DNA from: Mucilaginibacter cryoferens
GTDB taxonomy: Bacteria; Bacteroidota; Bacteroidia; Sphingobacteriales; Sphingobacteriaceae
Assembly: GCF_014205845.1 (NCBI RefSeq)
Contig: NZ_JACHCR010000014.1
Location: forward strand, 101,086-165,085
Direction: 5' to 3'
DNA length: 64,000 bases
This document shows positions 42,489 to 51,747 of this stretch, in pieces. A program made the position numbers and the translations under genes. The stretch's first letter is position 1; every line of letters begins with the position of its first letter. Below the pieces are notes generated by a model, which saw only the letters and a program-made list of their open reading frames with translations, searched no databases and had not been told where the DNA came from.

Positions 42489-43567
42489 ACGGTGGTTTTG
42501 GTGAGGTGTTTTTGGATGGATAACATGGCGATGACCAGCAAATTAAACATTTGCAGCGGATGTAATACCACGTTGTGCAACGCGTTCTGTCCCGATGCCA
42601 GCGAGATCATGATGCGGGTAAGAATGATGAGCCCCGACATGAAAAGGATCAGCGGCAAATTCAGCGTCATGATAATTATCAGCGGCAAAACAATAACCAG
42701 CATTAAATAAATTAGAAGCCCGATAACGCTGTAATTAAAAGCAGCCAAAAAGTTTTTACTGAAACCATTAATGCCCTCAGCATAGCTCTTATACATGCGG
42801 CAGCTTATCATACCATTTGCCAACAGGGCTTCGCCATTATAGGCGCTGGCTTTTATCAGTCGCATAATTTCTACATCCTCAACCACCTTGCCTTTTACAG
42901 CCTTATGCCATTGGTGCTGATGATAAATGGCCGCGTTAAACAACATAAACTGCCCACTAGCCGCTGCTACCGAAGAATTTTTTACAATCGAGATAAGCCT
43001 TACCGGTAACAGGTTAAGTAGTATAAAATGCATCAATGGCACTACCAGTTTTTCGCCCGGGGTAACCATTTCCTGGTTGGCAAACAGGCTGAGCAAGCCC
43101 AGCTTATTCTGGTGCATCCGGTGGATAGCGCTGTTGATAAGGCCCGGTTGTACTTGCTCATCGGCATCTAAAAAAAGAAGGTATTCGCCGTCGGCCAATT
43201 TGGCAAGCTGGTGGCAGGCGTAGTTTTTGCCTATCCACCCGGCTGGTAACTGGCCGCCTTTTATCACTTTAAATTGGGGATGCGTTTGGGCAAATTTTGA
43301 GCAAATGGCGTAAGTATTGTCTGTTGAGCCATCATCCAGAATGGTAACCTCATAATGCGGATAATCCTGCTGATGGATAGATTGCAGCAGGGTTAAAATA
43401 TTATCGGCCTCGTTACGTGCCGGGATAAGGATAGATACCTTATCGGTGTAATGCTTGCCTACCCGCCGCAATTTAGGGTCGGATATAAAGTTGAACAGCG
43501 TTACTGTAAAACGGAGGATAATAAAGAAGAGGGTGATTAATATAACTACGGTCACTTTATATATCAA
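42467..43567 (-). CDS. Family 2 glycosyltransferase (CruC-like)
   Basis: A 366-residue membrane GT2. An N-terminal membrane helix, then VSILIPARNEADNILTLLQS, EVTILDDGSTDNTYAICSKF, the DxD-like LLFLDADEQVQPGLI, VVEDVEIMRLI, and three C-terminal membrane helices. This architecture fits GT2 enzymes that glycosylate a lipid or carotenoid at the inner membrane. The start is a TTG at 43567 (overlapping the previous gene by 11 bases) or a GTG at 43555. The tight overlap with the CruF-like gene suggests a shared pathway, with the sugar joined to the hydroxyl that CruF makes. Confidence 0.82.
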   Translation of the reverse strand: MIYKVTVVILITLFFIILRFTVTLFNFISDPKLRRVGKHYTDKVSILIPARNEADNILTLLQSIHQQDYPHYEVTILDDGSTDNTYAICSKFAQTHPQFKVIKGGQLPAGWIGKNYACHQLAKLADGEYLLFLDADEQVQPGLINSAIHRMHQNKLGLLSLFANQEMVTPGEKLVVPLMHFILLNLLPVRLISIVKNSSVAAASGQFMLFNAAIYHQHQWHKAVKGKVVEDVEIMRLIKASAYNGEALLANGMISCRMYKSYAEGINGFSKNFLAAFNYSVIGLLIYLMLVIVLPLIIIMTLNLPLILFMSGLIILTRIMISLASGQNALHNVVLHPLQMFNLLVIAMLSIQKHLTKTTVWKGRKI

Positions 43568-44177
43568 ATTGGGTTTGAAGTAGTTTCGAACTGCTGTAAT
43601 GTTGCTGGTAAGCCTGCTTTAACTGGGCTATGTTTGTATAAGTTGTATCGTCGCTTTGTAAGTAAACGGTTGCGGTGCTCTTTTTATGTTTAAAATACTG
43701 AATAAATGTTGCCGCAAATATCAGCTGAAATTTCCCCTGTGCTTTTAGCATAATGCGAAATGCGCCTTTATCAAAATGGACATCATCCACATAATTGGAA
43801 AATAGTTTTCCCTGCGGAAATATCAGCACCAGGTTTTGCGGATCATCCAGCAGCCGGGCAGCATGATCAAGAGATTCGATAATATCCCTCGATTTTTTGG
43901 TGACCGAAAAAGCCCCCGCAAATTTGAGGTAGTGCAGCATGTGTACTGTTTTTTTTTCCACCATTACATGGTATCTTTTTTTCAACAGTTTTTCATTAAC
44001 ACAGTGCAGTATCAAGCCGTCCCAAAAACTAAAATGATTGGCTACCAATAAAACAGATCTGCTTTTATCAATCTCAATGGTGTTAAACAACAATTCATGA
44101 AACTGCCGTTTTACTATCCACTTTATATAGTAATGGATAATGCGGTTAATAAAAATGTTCTTTTTATTGTATATCAT
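43557..44177 (-). CDS. PlsC-type acyltransferase, copy 1
   Basis: A 206-residue acyltransferase with the NHxxxxD catalytic block in LLVANHFSFWDGL (His48, Asp53) and the later FPQGKLFSNYVDDVHFDKGA. The length is short for 1-acyl-glycerol-phosphate acyltransferases, and there is no clear membrane helix. It is a paralogue of the next gene: the H-box falls at the same residue numbers and FPQGxLFSN is shared. In a cluster with GT2 and CruF it may add an acyl chain to a glycosylated carotenoid, as CruD does in green sulfur bacteria. Confidence 0.8.
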   Translation of the reverse strand: MIYNKKNIFINRIIHYYIKWIVKRQFHELLFNTIEIDKSRSVLLVANHFSFWDGLILHCVNEKLLKKRYHVMVEKKTVHMLHYLKFAGAFSVTKKSRDIIESLDHAARLLDDPQNLVLIFPQGKLFSNYVDDVHFDKGAFRIMLKAQGKFQLIFAATFIQYFKHKKSTATVYLQSDDTTYTNIAQLKQAYQQHYSSSKLLQTQFDI

Positions 44178-44214
44178 GCAGTGGAAAGTTAATCAATGTA
44201 ACCAACAACATCAA

Positions 44215-44838
44215 TTAATGCTTCATCACTTTTTGGCGCTCCAGTGCCTGTAAATGAAACTCGTTAACACGCTGTTTTAACTCGGCAAAGGTCATTTCGC
44301 CGGCTACGCCGCAATCAAACTGGTGTATGTAGGCCCGTGGTTTATGGCTCTCAAAATAATCTATCAATATGGCCTGGTAAACTATTTGGCAGGGGCCTTT
44401 AATATATTCCGTTAGCTTAAACATGCCCTTTTCTACATGGATATGCGTTTCATGGTTAGAGAAAAGCTCGCCCTGCGGAAAAACTACGATCATGTTTCGG
44501 GGATCATCCAGCAGCTTTGCCGAGTATTGCAGTGAGGCAATCATCTCTCTCGAGCCCTTTTTTATAGAATATGCACCTATAAATCTAAACACCCAGTGTT
44601 TTATAAATTGATCCTGCTGCATCATTACATGGTAGCGGCGTTTAAGGCTATCCACAGCGGTAAGGTTTGATAAAAAGCCATCCCACCAGCTAAAGTGATT
44701 GCATAGCAATAGTACCGAATGCCCTTCCTTAGGCTCAAAAGGCATGATGTTAACCTCCTTAAAGTTACGACCTATCCACCCGCGAATATAGCGGACGTAA
44801 AGGGCGCTTAAAAAGTCGGTTTTACGGGTAGGCATCAT
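44215..44838 (-). CDS. PlsC-type acyltransferase, copy 2
   Basis: A 207-residue acyltransferase with LLLCNHFSWWDGF (His48, Asp53) and FPQGELFSNHETHIHVEKGM. Residue-by-residue it follows copy 1 closely in the N-terminal two thirds (YHVMxxxD/K, SRExI/DIIxSLxxAxxLLDDP) and differs at the end, as expected after a tandem duplication with later divergence. The gap between the two is 37 bases. The first two codons are both ATG. Confidence 0.8.
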   Translation of the reverse strand: MMPTRKTDFLSALYVRYIRGWIGRNFKEVNIMPFEPKEGHSVLLLCNHFSWWDGFLSNLTAVDSLKRRYHVMMQQDQFIKHWVFRFIGAYSIKKGSREMIASLQYSAKLLDDPRNMIVVFPQGELFSNHETHIHVEKGMFKLTEYIKGPCQIVYQAILIDYFESHKPRAYIHQFDCGVAGEMTFAELKQRVNEFHLQALERQKVMKH

Positions 44839-44842
44839 AAGT

Positions 44843-45652
44843 TTAGCGTGTTAAATATTCGTCCAAAGCTTTTATAACCAACCAATGGCCCAGTTTTAAC
44901 TCATGCACTTCGGCATCATCCAGCATGCCGATAAAAGGCATGGCCGCCGATTTTGGGAACAGATGATCGTGCTTGCCAAATATCAGGGTGCATTTTATCT
45001 TGTACTCGTTTATAAGCGAGGCCACCTTTTCAACATCTGGCTTTAAAAGCTTAATCAAATTTACGGTATAATATGCATCCAGCCGTTTGGATTTTGTATC
45101 AAGTTCGCTATAGGCTATTTGGTAAAGGCTGTCATCAATAATCCCCACTTTTTTAGCGGCTTTTACTATAAATGGTGCCAGCCAGCTACTTTTTGTTGCA
45201 AGCGAAAAAATGGATTTTCCCAGAAAGTTAAACTGCAAAAAATGGAATATTTTATGAACCGAGAGGCCATCGGGGGCCATTAATATCACCTCATCAATTA
45301 AATGCGGGTACTCTTCAACCAATATGAGCGCCAGGTTGGCACCAATGGAGTAACCTAATATAGAGATGCGCTGCTCGCCATAAATATTAAACCATTCCTG
45401 CATATAACCGCGCACCATTTCACGGGGCATACCTGCTGTAATTTGCTTGTCCGTCCAGCCCTCCAGGCTGCTTTGGCCGTGAAAAAAATGATCGAAACCG
45501 TAAATGTGGTAATTAGGCAATATGGATTGTTCTAACACATGAAACTGCTTCCCCGTCATCCCATAGCCGTGAAAAGCCAGCATTGGTTTCGGCCCTGCAC
45601 CGTATTCATGAAAATGTACTTTACCCAGGCCGGGCAGCTGTAAAAAACCCAT
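44843..45652 (-). CDS. Alpha/beta hydrolase
   Basis: A 269-residue alpha/beta-fold hydrolase. Oxyanion region MLAFHGYGMTGKQFH, nucleophile Ser102 in ISILGYSIGANLAL, acid in LIFGKHDHLFP and the His in LKLGHWLVIKALD near the end. No signal peptide, so it is cytoplasmic. The substrate is unknown. It starts just before the acyltransferase genes (4-base gap) and probably belongs to the same operon. Confidence 0.85.
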   Translation of the reverse strand: MGFLQLPGLGKVHFHEYGAGPKPMLAFHGYGMTGKQFHVLEQSILPNYHIYGFDHFFHGQSSLEGWTDKQITAGMPREMVRGYMQEWFNIYGEQRISILGYSIGANLALILVEEYPHLIDEVILMAPDGLSVHKIFHFLQFNFLGKSIFSLATKSSWLAPFIVKAAKKVGIIDDSLYQIAYSELDTKSKRLDAYYTVNLIKLLKPDVEKVASLINEYKIKCTLIFGKHDHLFPKSAAMPFIGMLDDAEVHELKLGHWLVIKALDEYLTR

Positions 45653-45716
45653 TTGCGCAATAATAGCAATTATGAAGAATATTTGAGGGAGAGGCTTGGA
45701 AAAATCTAATTGTTAG

Positions 45717-45741
45717 GATGAGGCGTAGCTCATGCCTCATC
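45717..45741 (-). terminator. Hairpin between kdtA and the hydrolase gene
   Basis: GATGAGGC (45717-45724) pairs with GCCTCATC (45734-45741) over a 9-base loop. On the minus strand it is followed by CTAACAATTAGATTTTTC, so weak termination after kdtA is plausible. Confidence 0.55.
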
Positions 45742-45771
45742 AATGTAATTGGTCTAAAATGCTTTGGGCTA

Positions 45772-47010
45772 CTAACTTGATTGAGGCGCGATCTTCTTTA
45801 ATATAATTTCCGTTGCTCCAACGTGCTCCCTCACATAATCCTCTGCCTTTTTACCGGTTACGCTGTAAAAAGCCTCATCATTAACCAATGTATCAACAAT
45901 GCCTTTAAGCTGATGGACATCGTTAATACTAAAGCCGGCTTTTAAGGTAATAAGTTCCCTGGCCTCATTAAATTTTTGATAGTTGGGCCCAAAAACAACT
46001 GGCAGGCCAAATGCTGCCGCCTCTAAGGTATTATGGATACCCACGCCAAAGCCTCCGCCTATATACGCGATGTTGCCATAGCCATATAAAGAAGATAGCA
46101 TGCCGATGTTATCTATAATGATAGATTTGAGATTTGAGATCTGAGATTTGAGATTTTGATCGGAAGAATTTAGCTCAGAATACCTGATGGTTGTTGCTGC
46201 CGGCAAAAGGTTTATAAGGTTAGTTATTTTCTCTTCGTCAATTTCGTGCGGGGCAAAAATAAACTTCCAATCGGGGTATAATTGGGGTAGTGTAGCCAGT
46301 AATGCCTCGTCCTGCGGCCAGGTGCTGCCTGCTATAAATACTTTTTGCCCGTTTATAAATTGGGCGATGCCTGGTATTTGTTTGGGATGCTGCGCATTGG
46401 CCCATACCCTGTCGAAACGGGTATCGCCGCTTACGGTGGTATTGGTTACGTTAACAGACTCCAATAACTGCCTTGATGCCTGGTCCTGCAAAAAAAAATG
46501 GGTGACGAAGCTTAATATTTTGCGGTGTAAGCCGCCGTACCATTTAAAAAAGATTTGCTTTGGTCTAAAAATTCCCGAAACGATATACAGCGGAATTTGC
46601 CTTTTATGCGTTTCGTTAAAAAAATGGTACCAATACTCATACTTGGTAAAAACAGCCATTTCGGGCTGTATGGCATCTATAAATTGTAAGGCATTTTTTG
46701 CCGTATCTAAAGGTAAATAATACACAAAATCGGCAAGCGGGGTGTTTTTTCTGATCTCGTAACCCGATGGTGAAAAAAAACTAACAACTATCTTTTTATC
46801 CGGATGTAAAGTCCTCAGGGCCTCTAAAATAGGCCGACCTTGTTCAAATTCGCCTAATGATGCAAAATGGAACCAAATACTATTATTAATGTGTATAAGT
46901 TGTTGGCTCTTTCGGCCGTTTATCCATTGGCTTGCTTTTTGATTAAACAGCGCAGCTATGTAAATGGCCATAAAATATAACCGTAAAGCAATAGTATATA
47001 GTAATATCAT
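45772..47010 (-). CDS. waaA: 3-deoxy-D-manno-octulosonic acid transferase
   Basis: A 412-residue GT30 enzyme that adds Kdo to lipid A at the inner membrane. N-terminal membrane anchor (MILLYTIALRLYFMAIYIAA), then WFHFASLGEFEQGRPILEAL, VFTKYEYWYHFFNE, VFIAGSTWPQDEALL, FAPHEIDEEKI and GGGFGVGIHNTLEAAAFGLP. Between about residues 284 and 300 the sequence SSDQNLKSQISNLKSII is translated from a seven-base periodic repeat (46124-46159); this segment has no match in the family pattern and reads as an in-frame insertion. Start at the ATG 47010, not the TTG at 47055. Confidence 0.92.
   Translation of the reverse strand: MILLYTIALRLYFMAIYIAALFNQKASQWINGRKSQQLIHINNSIWFHFASLGEFEQGRPILEALRTLHPDKKIVVSFFSPSGYEIRKNTPLADFVYYLPLDTAKNALQFIDAIQPEMAVFTKYEYWYHFFNETHKRQIPLYIVSGIFRPKQIFFKWYGGLHRKILSFVTHFFLQDQASRQLLESVNVTNTTVSGDTRFDRVWANAQHPKQIPGIAQFINGQKVFIAGSTWPQDEALLATLPQLYPDWKFIFAPHEIDEEKITNLINLLPAATTIRYSELNSSDQNLKSQISNLKSIIIDNIGMLSSLYGYGNIAYIGGGFGVGIHNTLEAAAFGLPVVFGPNYQKFNEARELITLKAGFSINDVHQLKGIVDTLVNDEAFYSVTGKKAEDYVREHVGATEIILKKIAPQSS
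46124..46159. repeat. Seven-base repeat inside waaA
   Basis: GATTTGA occurs four times in five units, with GATCTGA and GATTTTGA as the variants. It is in frame with waaA. The same words occur in the noncoding hairpin at 60966-61045. Confidence 0.9.
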
Positions 47011-47159
47011 TATAAATATGAATTGTATATTAGCCGGGGTTAAAATTAACAACAAAAACTAACACTGTAATAATTAATAACCCCTTGCTGATATAGCCGG
47101 TATGCATAATGATCTCAGTTGGTTATCAAAGCGTTAAATATTAAAAAAGAACAAAAAGT

Positions 47160-48473
47160 ATGAAAATTGCTGTAATTGGTACTGGGTATGTTGGCCTGGT
47201 AACAGGTACTTGCCTAGCCGAAACAGGTAACGAAGTAGCCTGCGTAGATATAGTTGAAGAAAAAGTAAACAAGATGCGCGCCGGCGAAATGCCTATTTAC
47301 GAGCCAGGATTGGATCTGTTGTTCCACAGAAACATAAAACAGGAAAGGTTAACCTTTACTACCAATCTTGCTGAAGCTATTGCCCCGGCCAAAGTTATAT
47401 TTCTGGCCCTGCCAACCCCTCCGGGAGCCGATGGCGCTGCCGACCTGAGCTATGTGTTAGGCGCAGCCAAAGATATAGCCAAGCTGATAACAGAATATAA
47501 GGTCATCGTAACCAAATCAACCGTACCGGTAGGTACCGCAGATAAGGTAACCGCTATCATGAAAGCCAACACCGACATCCCTTTCGCGGTGGTATCAAAC
47601 CCCGAGTTTTTACGCGAGGGTGTAGCTGTAGAAGATTTTATGAAACCCGATAGGGTGGTTATAGGCACTATGGACGAAAAAGCACGCCTGATTATGGGCG
47701 AGCTTTATGCCCCATATGTACGCCAGGGTAACCCCATCCTTTATATGGATGAACGCTCATCAGAATTGACCAAATACGCCGCCAACTCTTTCCTGGCCAC
47801 CAAGATAACCTTCATGAACGAGATTGCCAATATGTGCGAGCTGGTAGGTGCCGATGTGGATATGGTACGTAAGGGAGTAGGTGCCGATGCCCGTATTGGC
47901 AAACGCTTCCTTTTTCCTGGTGTTGGTTATGGAGGCAGTTGTTTTCCGAAAGATGTGCAGGCACTTTCAAAAGCAGCCGAAGAAAACAAATACGAGTTCA
48001 AGATCCTCAACTCGGTAATGGAGGTTAACGAAACCCAAAAGAAACGCCTGGTAGTAAAGCTGCGCGATTATTATGGTGCCGACGGGCTGAAAGGCAAACA
48101 CTTTGCCCTTTGGGGGCTGGCCTTTAAACCCGAGACCGATGATATTCGCGAAGCACCTGCTTTATACATTATTGATGAGCTGATAGCCGCCGGCGCAACA
48201 GTAACCGCGTATGATCCGGAAGGGATGCCAAACGTTAAAAAGCTGTTGGGCGATAAAATAGCATACGCTAAAGACCGCTACTCGGCACTTGAAAATGCTG
48301 ATGCATTGTTGATAGTAACAGAGTGGCCGGTTTTCCGAACTCCTGATTTTGATTTTATGAAAGAAAAATTAAACGCGCCGGTTATATTTGACGGCCGTAA
48401 CCTGTACGACCTGGACAGGATGAAAGATAATGGTTTTTATTACAATAGTATTGGACGTAAAGTAGTTAGGTAA
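47160..48473 (+). CDS. ugd: UDP-glucose 6-dehydrogenase
   Basis: A 437-residue enzyme that oxidises UDP-glucose to UDP-glucuronate. NAD site [20 protein letters not shown]; catalytic Cys261 in [15 protein letters not shown]; and [20 protein letters not shown]. All elements are complete. It overlaps the decarboxylase gene by one base (TAATG), so the two are translationally coupled and pass UDP-glucuronate on directly. First of five sugar genes on the plus strand. Confidence 0.96.
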   Translation: MKIAVIGTGYVGLVTGTCLAETGNEVACVDIVEEKVNKMRAGEMPIYEPGLDLLFHRNIKQERLTFTTNLAEAIAPAKVIFLALPTPPGADGAADLSYVLGAAKDIAKLITEYKVIVTKSTVPVGTADKVTAIMKANTDIPFAVVSNPEFLREGVAVEDFMKPDRVVIGTMDEKARLIMGELYAPYVRQGNPILYMDERSSELTKYAANSFLATKITFMNEIANMCELVGADVDMVRKGVGADARIGKRFLFPGVGYGGSCFPKDVQALSKAAEENKYEFKILNSVMEVNETQKKRLVVKLRDYYGADGLKGKHFALWGLAFKPETDDIREAPALYIIDELIAAGATVTAYDPEGMPNVKKLLGDKIAYAKDRYSALENADALLIVTEWPVFRTPDFDFMKEKLNAPVIFDGRNLYDLDRMKDNGFYYNSIGRKVVR

Positions 48474-49456
48474 TGGCAGAACGTAAAAGAATATTAATAA
48501 CCGGGGCAGCGGGCTTTTTAGGTTCGCACCTTTGCGATAGGTTTATCAAGGAAGATTACCATGTAATAGGCATGGATAACCTCATCACCGGCGACCTGCG
48601 CAATATTGAGCACTTGTTTAAACTGGAAAACTTCGAGTTTTATAACCACGATGTATCTACATTTGTGTTTGTACCGGGCGAGTTGAATTATATCCTTCAC
48701 TTTGCCTCTCCGGCAAGCCCGATAGATTATTTAAAAATTCCGATCCAAACCTTAAAAGTGGGTTCGCTGGGTACGCATAACCTGTTGGGCTTGGCCCGGT
48801 CAAAAGGAGCACGGATGCTGATAGCCTCCACCTCCGAGGTTTATGGCGACCCTAACGTAAACCCACAACCGGAGGAATACTGGGGTAATGTAAACCCGGT
48901 TGGTCCGCGCGGCGTATATGACGAAGCAAAGCGTTTTCAGGAAGCCATCACTATGGCTTACCATACCTTCCACGGATTGGAAACCCGTATTATACGCATC
49001 TTTAACACCTACGGGCCACGGATGCGGCTAAATGACGGCCGCGTATTGCCGGCCTTTATAGGCCAGGCTTTAAGAGGCGAACCATTAACCATGTTTGGCG
49101 ATGGCTCTCAAACGCGTTCGTTTTGTTATGTAGATGATTTGGTTGAAGGTATTTACCGCCTGTTGCACAGCGATTACGCGCAGCCGATGAACATAGGTAA
49201 CCCTGATGAGATCACGATAAAACAATTTGGCGAAGAGATCATTAAATTAACAGGTACCGATCAGGAAATGATAAGCCTGCCATTACCAACAGACGATCCT
49301 AAACAACGCCGCCCGGATATTACAAAGGCCAAAGCTATACTGGGCTGGGAGCCAAAGGTTTCCAGGAGCGAAGGGTTAAAGATCACTTACGAGTACTTTA
49401 AATCGTTGCCCGAAACGGAAATAAATCATAAGGATTTTACTTACTATAATAAGTAG
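48473..49456 (+). CDS. uxs: UDP-glucuronate decarboxylase (UDP-xylose synthase)
   Basis: A 327-residue SDR epimerase-fold enzyme. NAD loop [15 protein letters not shown]; catalytic Tyr149 and Lys153 in [35 protein letters not shown] and [17 protein letters not shown] are hallmarks of the UXS family. It makes UDP-xylose from UDP-glucuronate, and therefore the upstream ugd supplies its substrate. There is a short hairpin-rich gap before galE. UDP-xylose would feed exopolysaccharide or glycan synthesis. Confidence 0.93.
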   Translation: MAERKRILITGAAGFLGSHLCDRFIKEDYHVIGMDNLITGDLRNIEHLFKLENFEFYNHDVSTFVFVPGELNYILHFASPASPIDYLKIPIQTLKVGSLGTHNLLGLARSKGARMLIASTSEVYGDPNVNPQPEEYWGNVNPVGPRGVYDEAKRFQEAITMAYHTFHGLETRIIRIFNTYGPRMRLNDGRVLPAFIGQALRGEPLTMFGDGSQTRSFCYVDDLVEGIYRLLHSDYAQPMNIGNPDEITIKQFGEEIIKLTGTDQEMISLPLPTDDPKQRRPDITKAKAILGWEPKVSRSEGLKITYEYFKSLPETEINHKDFTYYNK

Positions 49457-49503
49457 GCAACCTTCGCGATGTTGGTTCATTACCAGTATCGGCACTTCAT
49501 ATA

Positions 49504-49570
49504 CCTTTGTTTATACCAAACAAAGAGGTGAAAAGCTTAAGCCACTCTATAATTAAATAGAGTGGCTTAA
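49504..49570 (+). terminator. Two hairpins after uxs
   Basis: CTTTGTTT/AAACAAAG (49506-49525) and then TTAAGCCACTCTA (49537-49549) with TAGAGTGGCTTAA (49558-49570), a perfect 13-bp stem. A U-run is missing; the second hairpin still looks like the end of the ugd-uxs unit. Confidence 0.65.
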
Positions 49571-49652
49571 TGAAATCAACAATTGAGTGAGCCAATTGGT
49601 CAATTTACTTATCTTTACCGCGCGATAAAAAACACTTAAACTCTCTACCTAA

Positions 49653-50675
49653 ATGAAGATATTAGTAACAGGCGGCCTTGGTTTTATAGGGTCCCATACT
49701 GTTGTAGAACTTGTAAATGCGGGTTACGAACCTGTTATTGTTGACGACCTTTCAAATTCTGACCCCAAGATCTTAGATCAACTGGCTAAGATCATTGGCT
49801 ACAAACCAGTTTTTCACAAGCTTGATTTGTGCGACGAGGCAGGCGTAAAAGCCCTGGCTATTGCCGAGCCTGATGTTGCGGGTATTATTCACTTCGCTGC
49901 TTTTAAAGCTGTGGGCGAATCTGTAGAAAAGCCATTAAAATACTATCGTAACAACTTTTATTCGCTAATTAATTTATTGGATGCTTATTACGGCAAGCCT
50001 TTAAATTTTGTGTTTTCATCAAGCTGTACTGTTTACGGTCAGCCAGAGGTATTGCCTGTTACAGAAGAGGCTCCCATACAACCGGCTCAATCGCCGTATG
50101 GTAATACCAAACAAATTGCCGAAGAGATTTTGAAAGATATGATAGCTTCTGGTACAAGTAGCTACAAAGTAGTATCATTAAGATATTTTAACCCGGTTGG
50201 CGCGCATGAAACCGGGCTTATTGGCGAGTTGCCTATTGGCGTGCCTCAAAACCTGGTGCCGTTTATTACGCAAACTGCCATAGGCAAGCGCGAAAAAATA
50301 ACTGTTTTTGGTAACGACTATGATACCCCGGATGGCAGCTGCGTACGCGATTATATTCATGTGGTTGATTTGGCCAAGGCACACGTAGCTGCGCTTAAGC
50401 TGGCAGCAACAGATGAATATACCGGTTACGATGTGTTTAATATAGGCACAGGTAAAGGCAGTACCGTATTAGGTGTTATACATGCTTTTGAAAAAGCTAC
50501 CGGTGTAAAAGTAAATTACCAGATTGGTGCGCGCCGCGCCGGCGATGTGGAAAAGGTTTGGGGAGATGTAACAAAGTCAACCAATAAACTGGGTTGGAAA
50601 ACCCAGCTTGGTTTAGAAGAAATGATGTCATCTGCCTGGGAGTGGGAAAAATATATTTCTCAAAATCCGTTATAA
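49653..50675 (+). CDS. galE: UDP-glucose 4-epimerase
   Basis: A 340-residue SDR epimerase. NAD loop TGGLGFIGSHTVVEL; SSSCTVYGQPEVLPVTEEAP; catalytic Tyr149 and Lys153 in SPYGNTKQIAEE; GSCVRDYIHVVDLAKAHVAA is typical of GalE. It interconverts UDP-glucose and UDP-galactose. It is followed by rfbB after 17 bases. Function is well supported by length and motifs. Confidence 0.94.
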   Translation: MKILVTGGLGFIGSHTVVELVNAGYEPVIVDDLSNSDPKILDQLAKIIGYKPVFHKLDLCDEAGVKALAIAEPDVAGIIHFAAFKAVGESVEKPLKYYRNNFYSLINLLDAYYGKPLNFVFSSSCTVYGQPEVLPVTEEAPIQPAQSPYGNTKQIAEEILKDMIASGTSSYKVVSLRYFNPVGAHETGLIGELPIGVPQNLVPFITQTAIGKREKITVFGNDYDTPDGSCVRDYIHVVDLAKAHVAALKLAATDEYTGYDVFNIGTGKGSTVLGVIHAFEKATGVKVNYQIGARRAGDVEKVWGDVTKSTNKLGWKTQLGLEEMMSSAWEWEKYISQNPL

Positions 50676-50692
50676 ACTATAAAATTCAGTAA

Positions 50693-51745
50693 ATGCAAAA
50701 GATAATTATTACAGGCGGTGCAGGGTTTATTGGGTCGCATGTGGTGCGCCGCTTTGTAAAAACCTATCCAAATTATAACATTATTAATTTAGATAAGCTA
50801 ACCTACGCCGGTAACCTCGAAAATTTAAGAGATATCGAGAATGAACCTAACTACAGGTTTATAAAAGGCGATATTGTTGATCTTGAATTTATAAATACTC
50901 TTTTTGATAGCGAGCAGCCCGATGCGGTTATTCACCTTGCGGCCGAGTCGCATGTAGATAGGTCTATTACCAATCCGCTGGAGTTTGTGATGACCAACGT
51001 GGTGGGTACCGTTAATTTGCTGAATGCTGCACGCGAAAACTGGAAAGGGAAGTACGATAAAACCCGTTTTTATCATGTATCAACCGATGAGGTTTATGGT
51101 ACATTGGGCGAAGATGGCATGTTTACCGAGGAAACCGCTTATGATCCGCATTCGCCATACTCGGCATCAAAAGCCAGTTCAGACCACTTTGTACGTGCTT
51201 ACCAGGATACTTATGGTTTAAACGCGGTAATATCCAACTGCTCTAATAACTACGGCTCGTTTCACTTTCCGGAGAAACTCATCCCGTTAGCTATCAATAA
51301 TATTAAACAAAATAAGCCTGTGCCGGTATATGGTAAAGGCGAGAACATTCGCGATTGGCTTTGGGTGGAGGATCATGCAAGGGCAATTGATGTTATTTTC
51401 CATAATGCAAAAGCCGGTCAAACTTATAATATTGGCGGTCATAACGAGTGGAAAAACATTGATCTCATTAATTTGCTATGCACTATTTTAGATAAAAAAC
51501 TGGGCAGGGAAGCCGGAGAATCGGCCAAATTGATCACTTATGTAACAGATAGAGCAGGTCACGATTTGCGTTATGCTATTGATGCAGGTAAATTGAAGAG
51601 CGAGCTTGGCTGGGTTCCGAGTATTACTTTTGAGGAGGGATTAGAAAAAACCGTAGATTGGTACCTTGCCAATGAAGAGTGGCTGGATAATGTAACATCC
51701 GGAAATTACCAGCAGTATTACAAGGGGCAGTACAATAACCGTTAA
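50693..51745 (+). CDS. rfbB: dTDP-glucose 4,6-dehydratase
   Basis: A 350-residue SDR dehydratase. IITGGAGFIGSHVVRRFVK; HLAAESHVDRSITNPLEFVM; STDEVYGTLGEDGMFTEETA; catalytic SPYSASKASSDHFVRA; and SNCSNNYGSFHFPEKLIPL, all RmlB markers. It makes dTDP-4-keto-6-deoxyglucose for rhamnose or other deoxysugars. rmlA, rmlC and rmlD are not next to it. It precedes the PHP phosphatase by 2 bases. Confidence 0.95.
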   Translation: MQKIIITGGAGFIGSHVVRRFVKTYPNYNIINLDKLTYAGNLENLRDIENEPNYRFIKGDIVDLEFINTLFDSEQPDAVIHLAAESHVDRSITNPLEFVMTNVVGTVNLLNAARENWKGKYDKTRFYHVSTDEVYGTLGEDGMFTEETAYDPHSPYSASKASSDHFVRAYQDTYGLNAVISNCSNNYGSFHFPEKLIPLAINNIKQNKPVPVYGKGENIRDWLWVEDHARAIDVIFHNAKAGQTYNIGGHNEWKNIDLINLLCTILDKKLGREAGESAKLITYVTDRAGHDLRYAIDAGKLKSELGWVPSITFEEGLEKTVDWYLANEEWLDNVTSGNYQQYYKGQYNNR

Positions 51746-51747
51746 TT

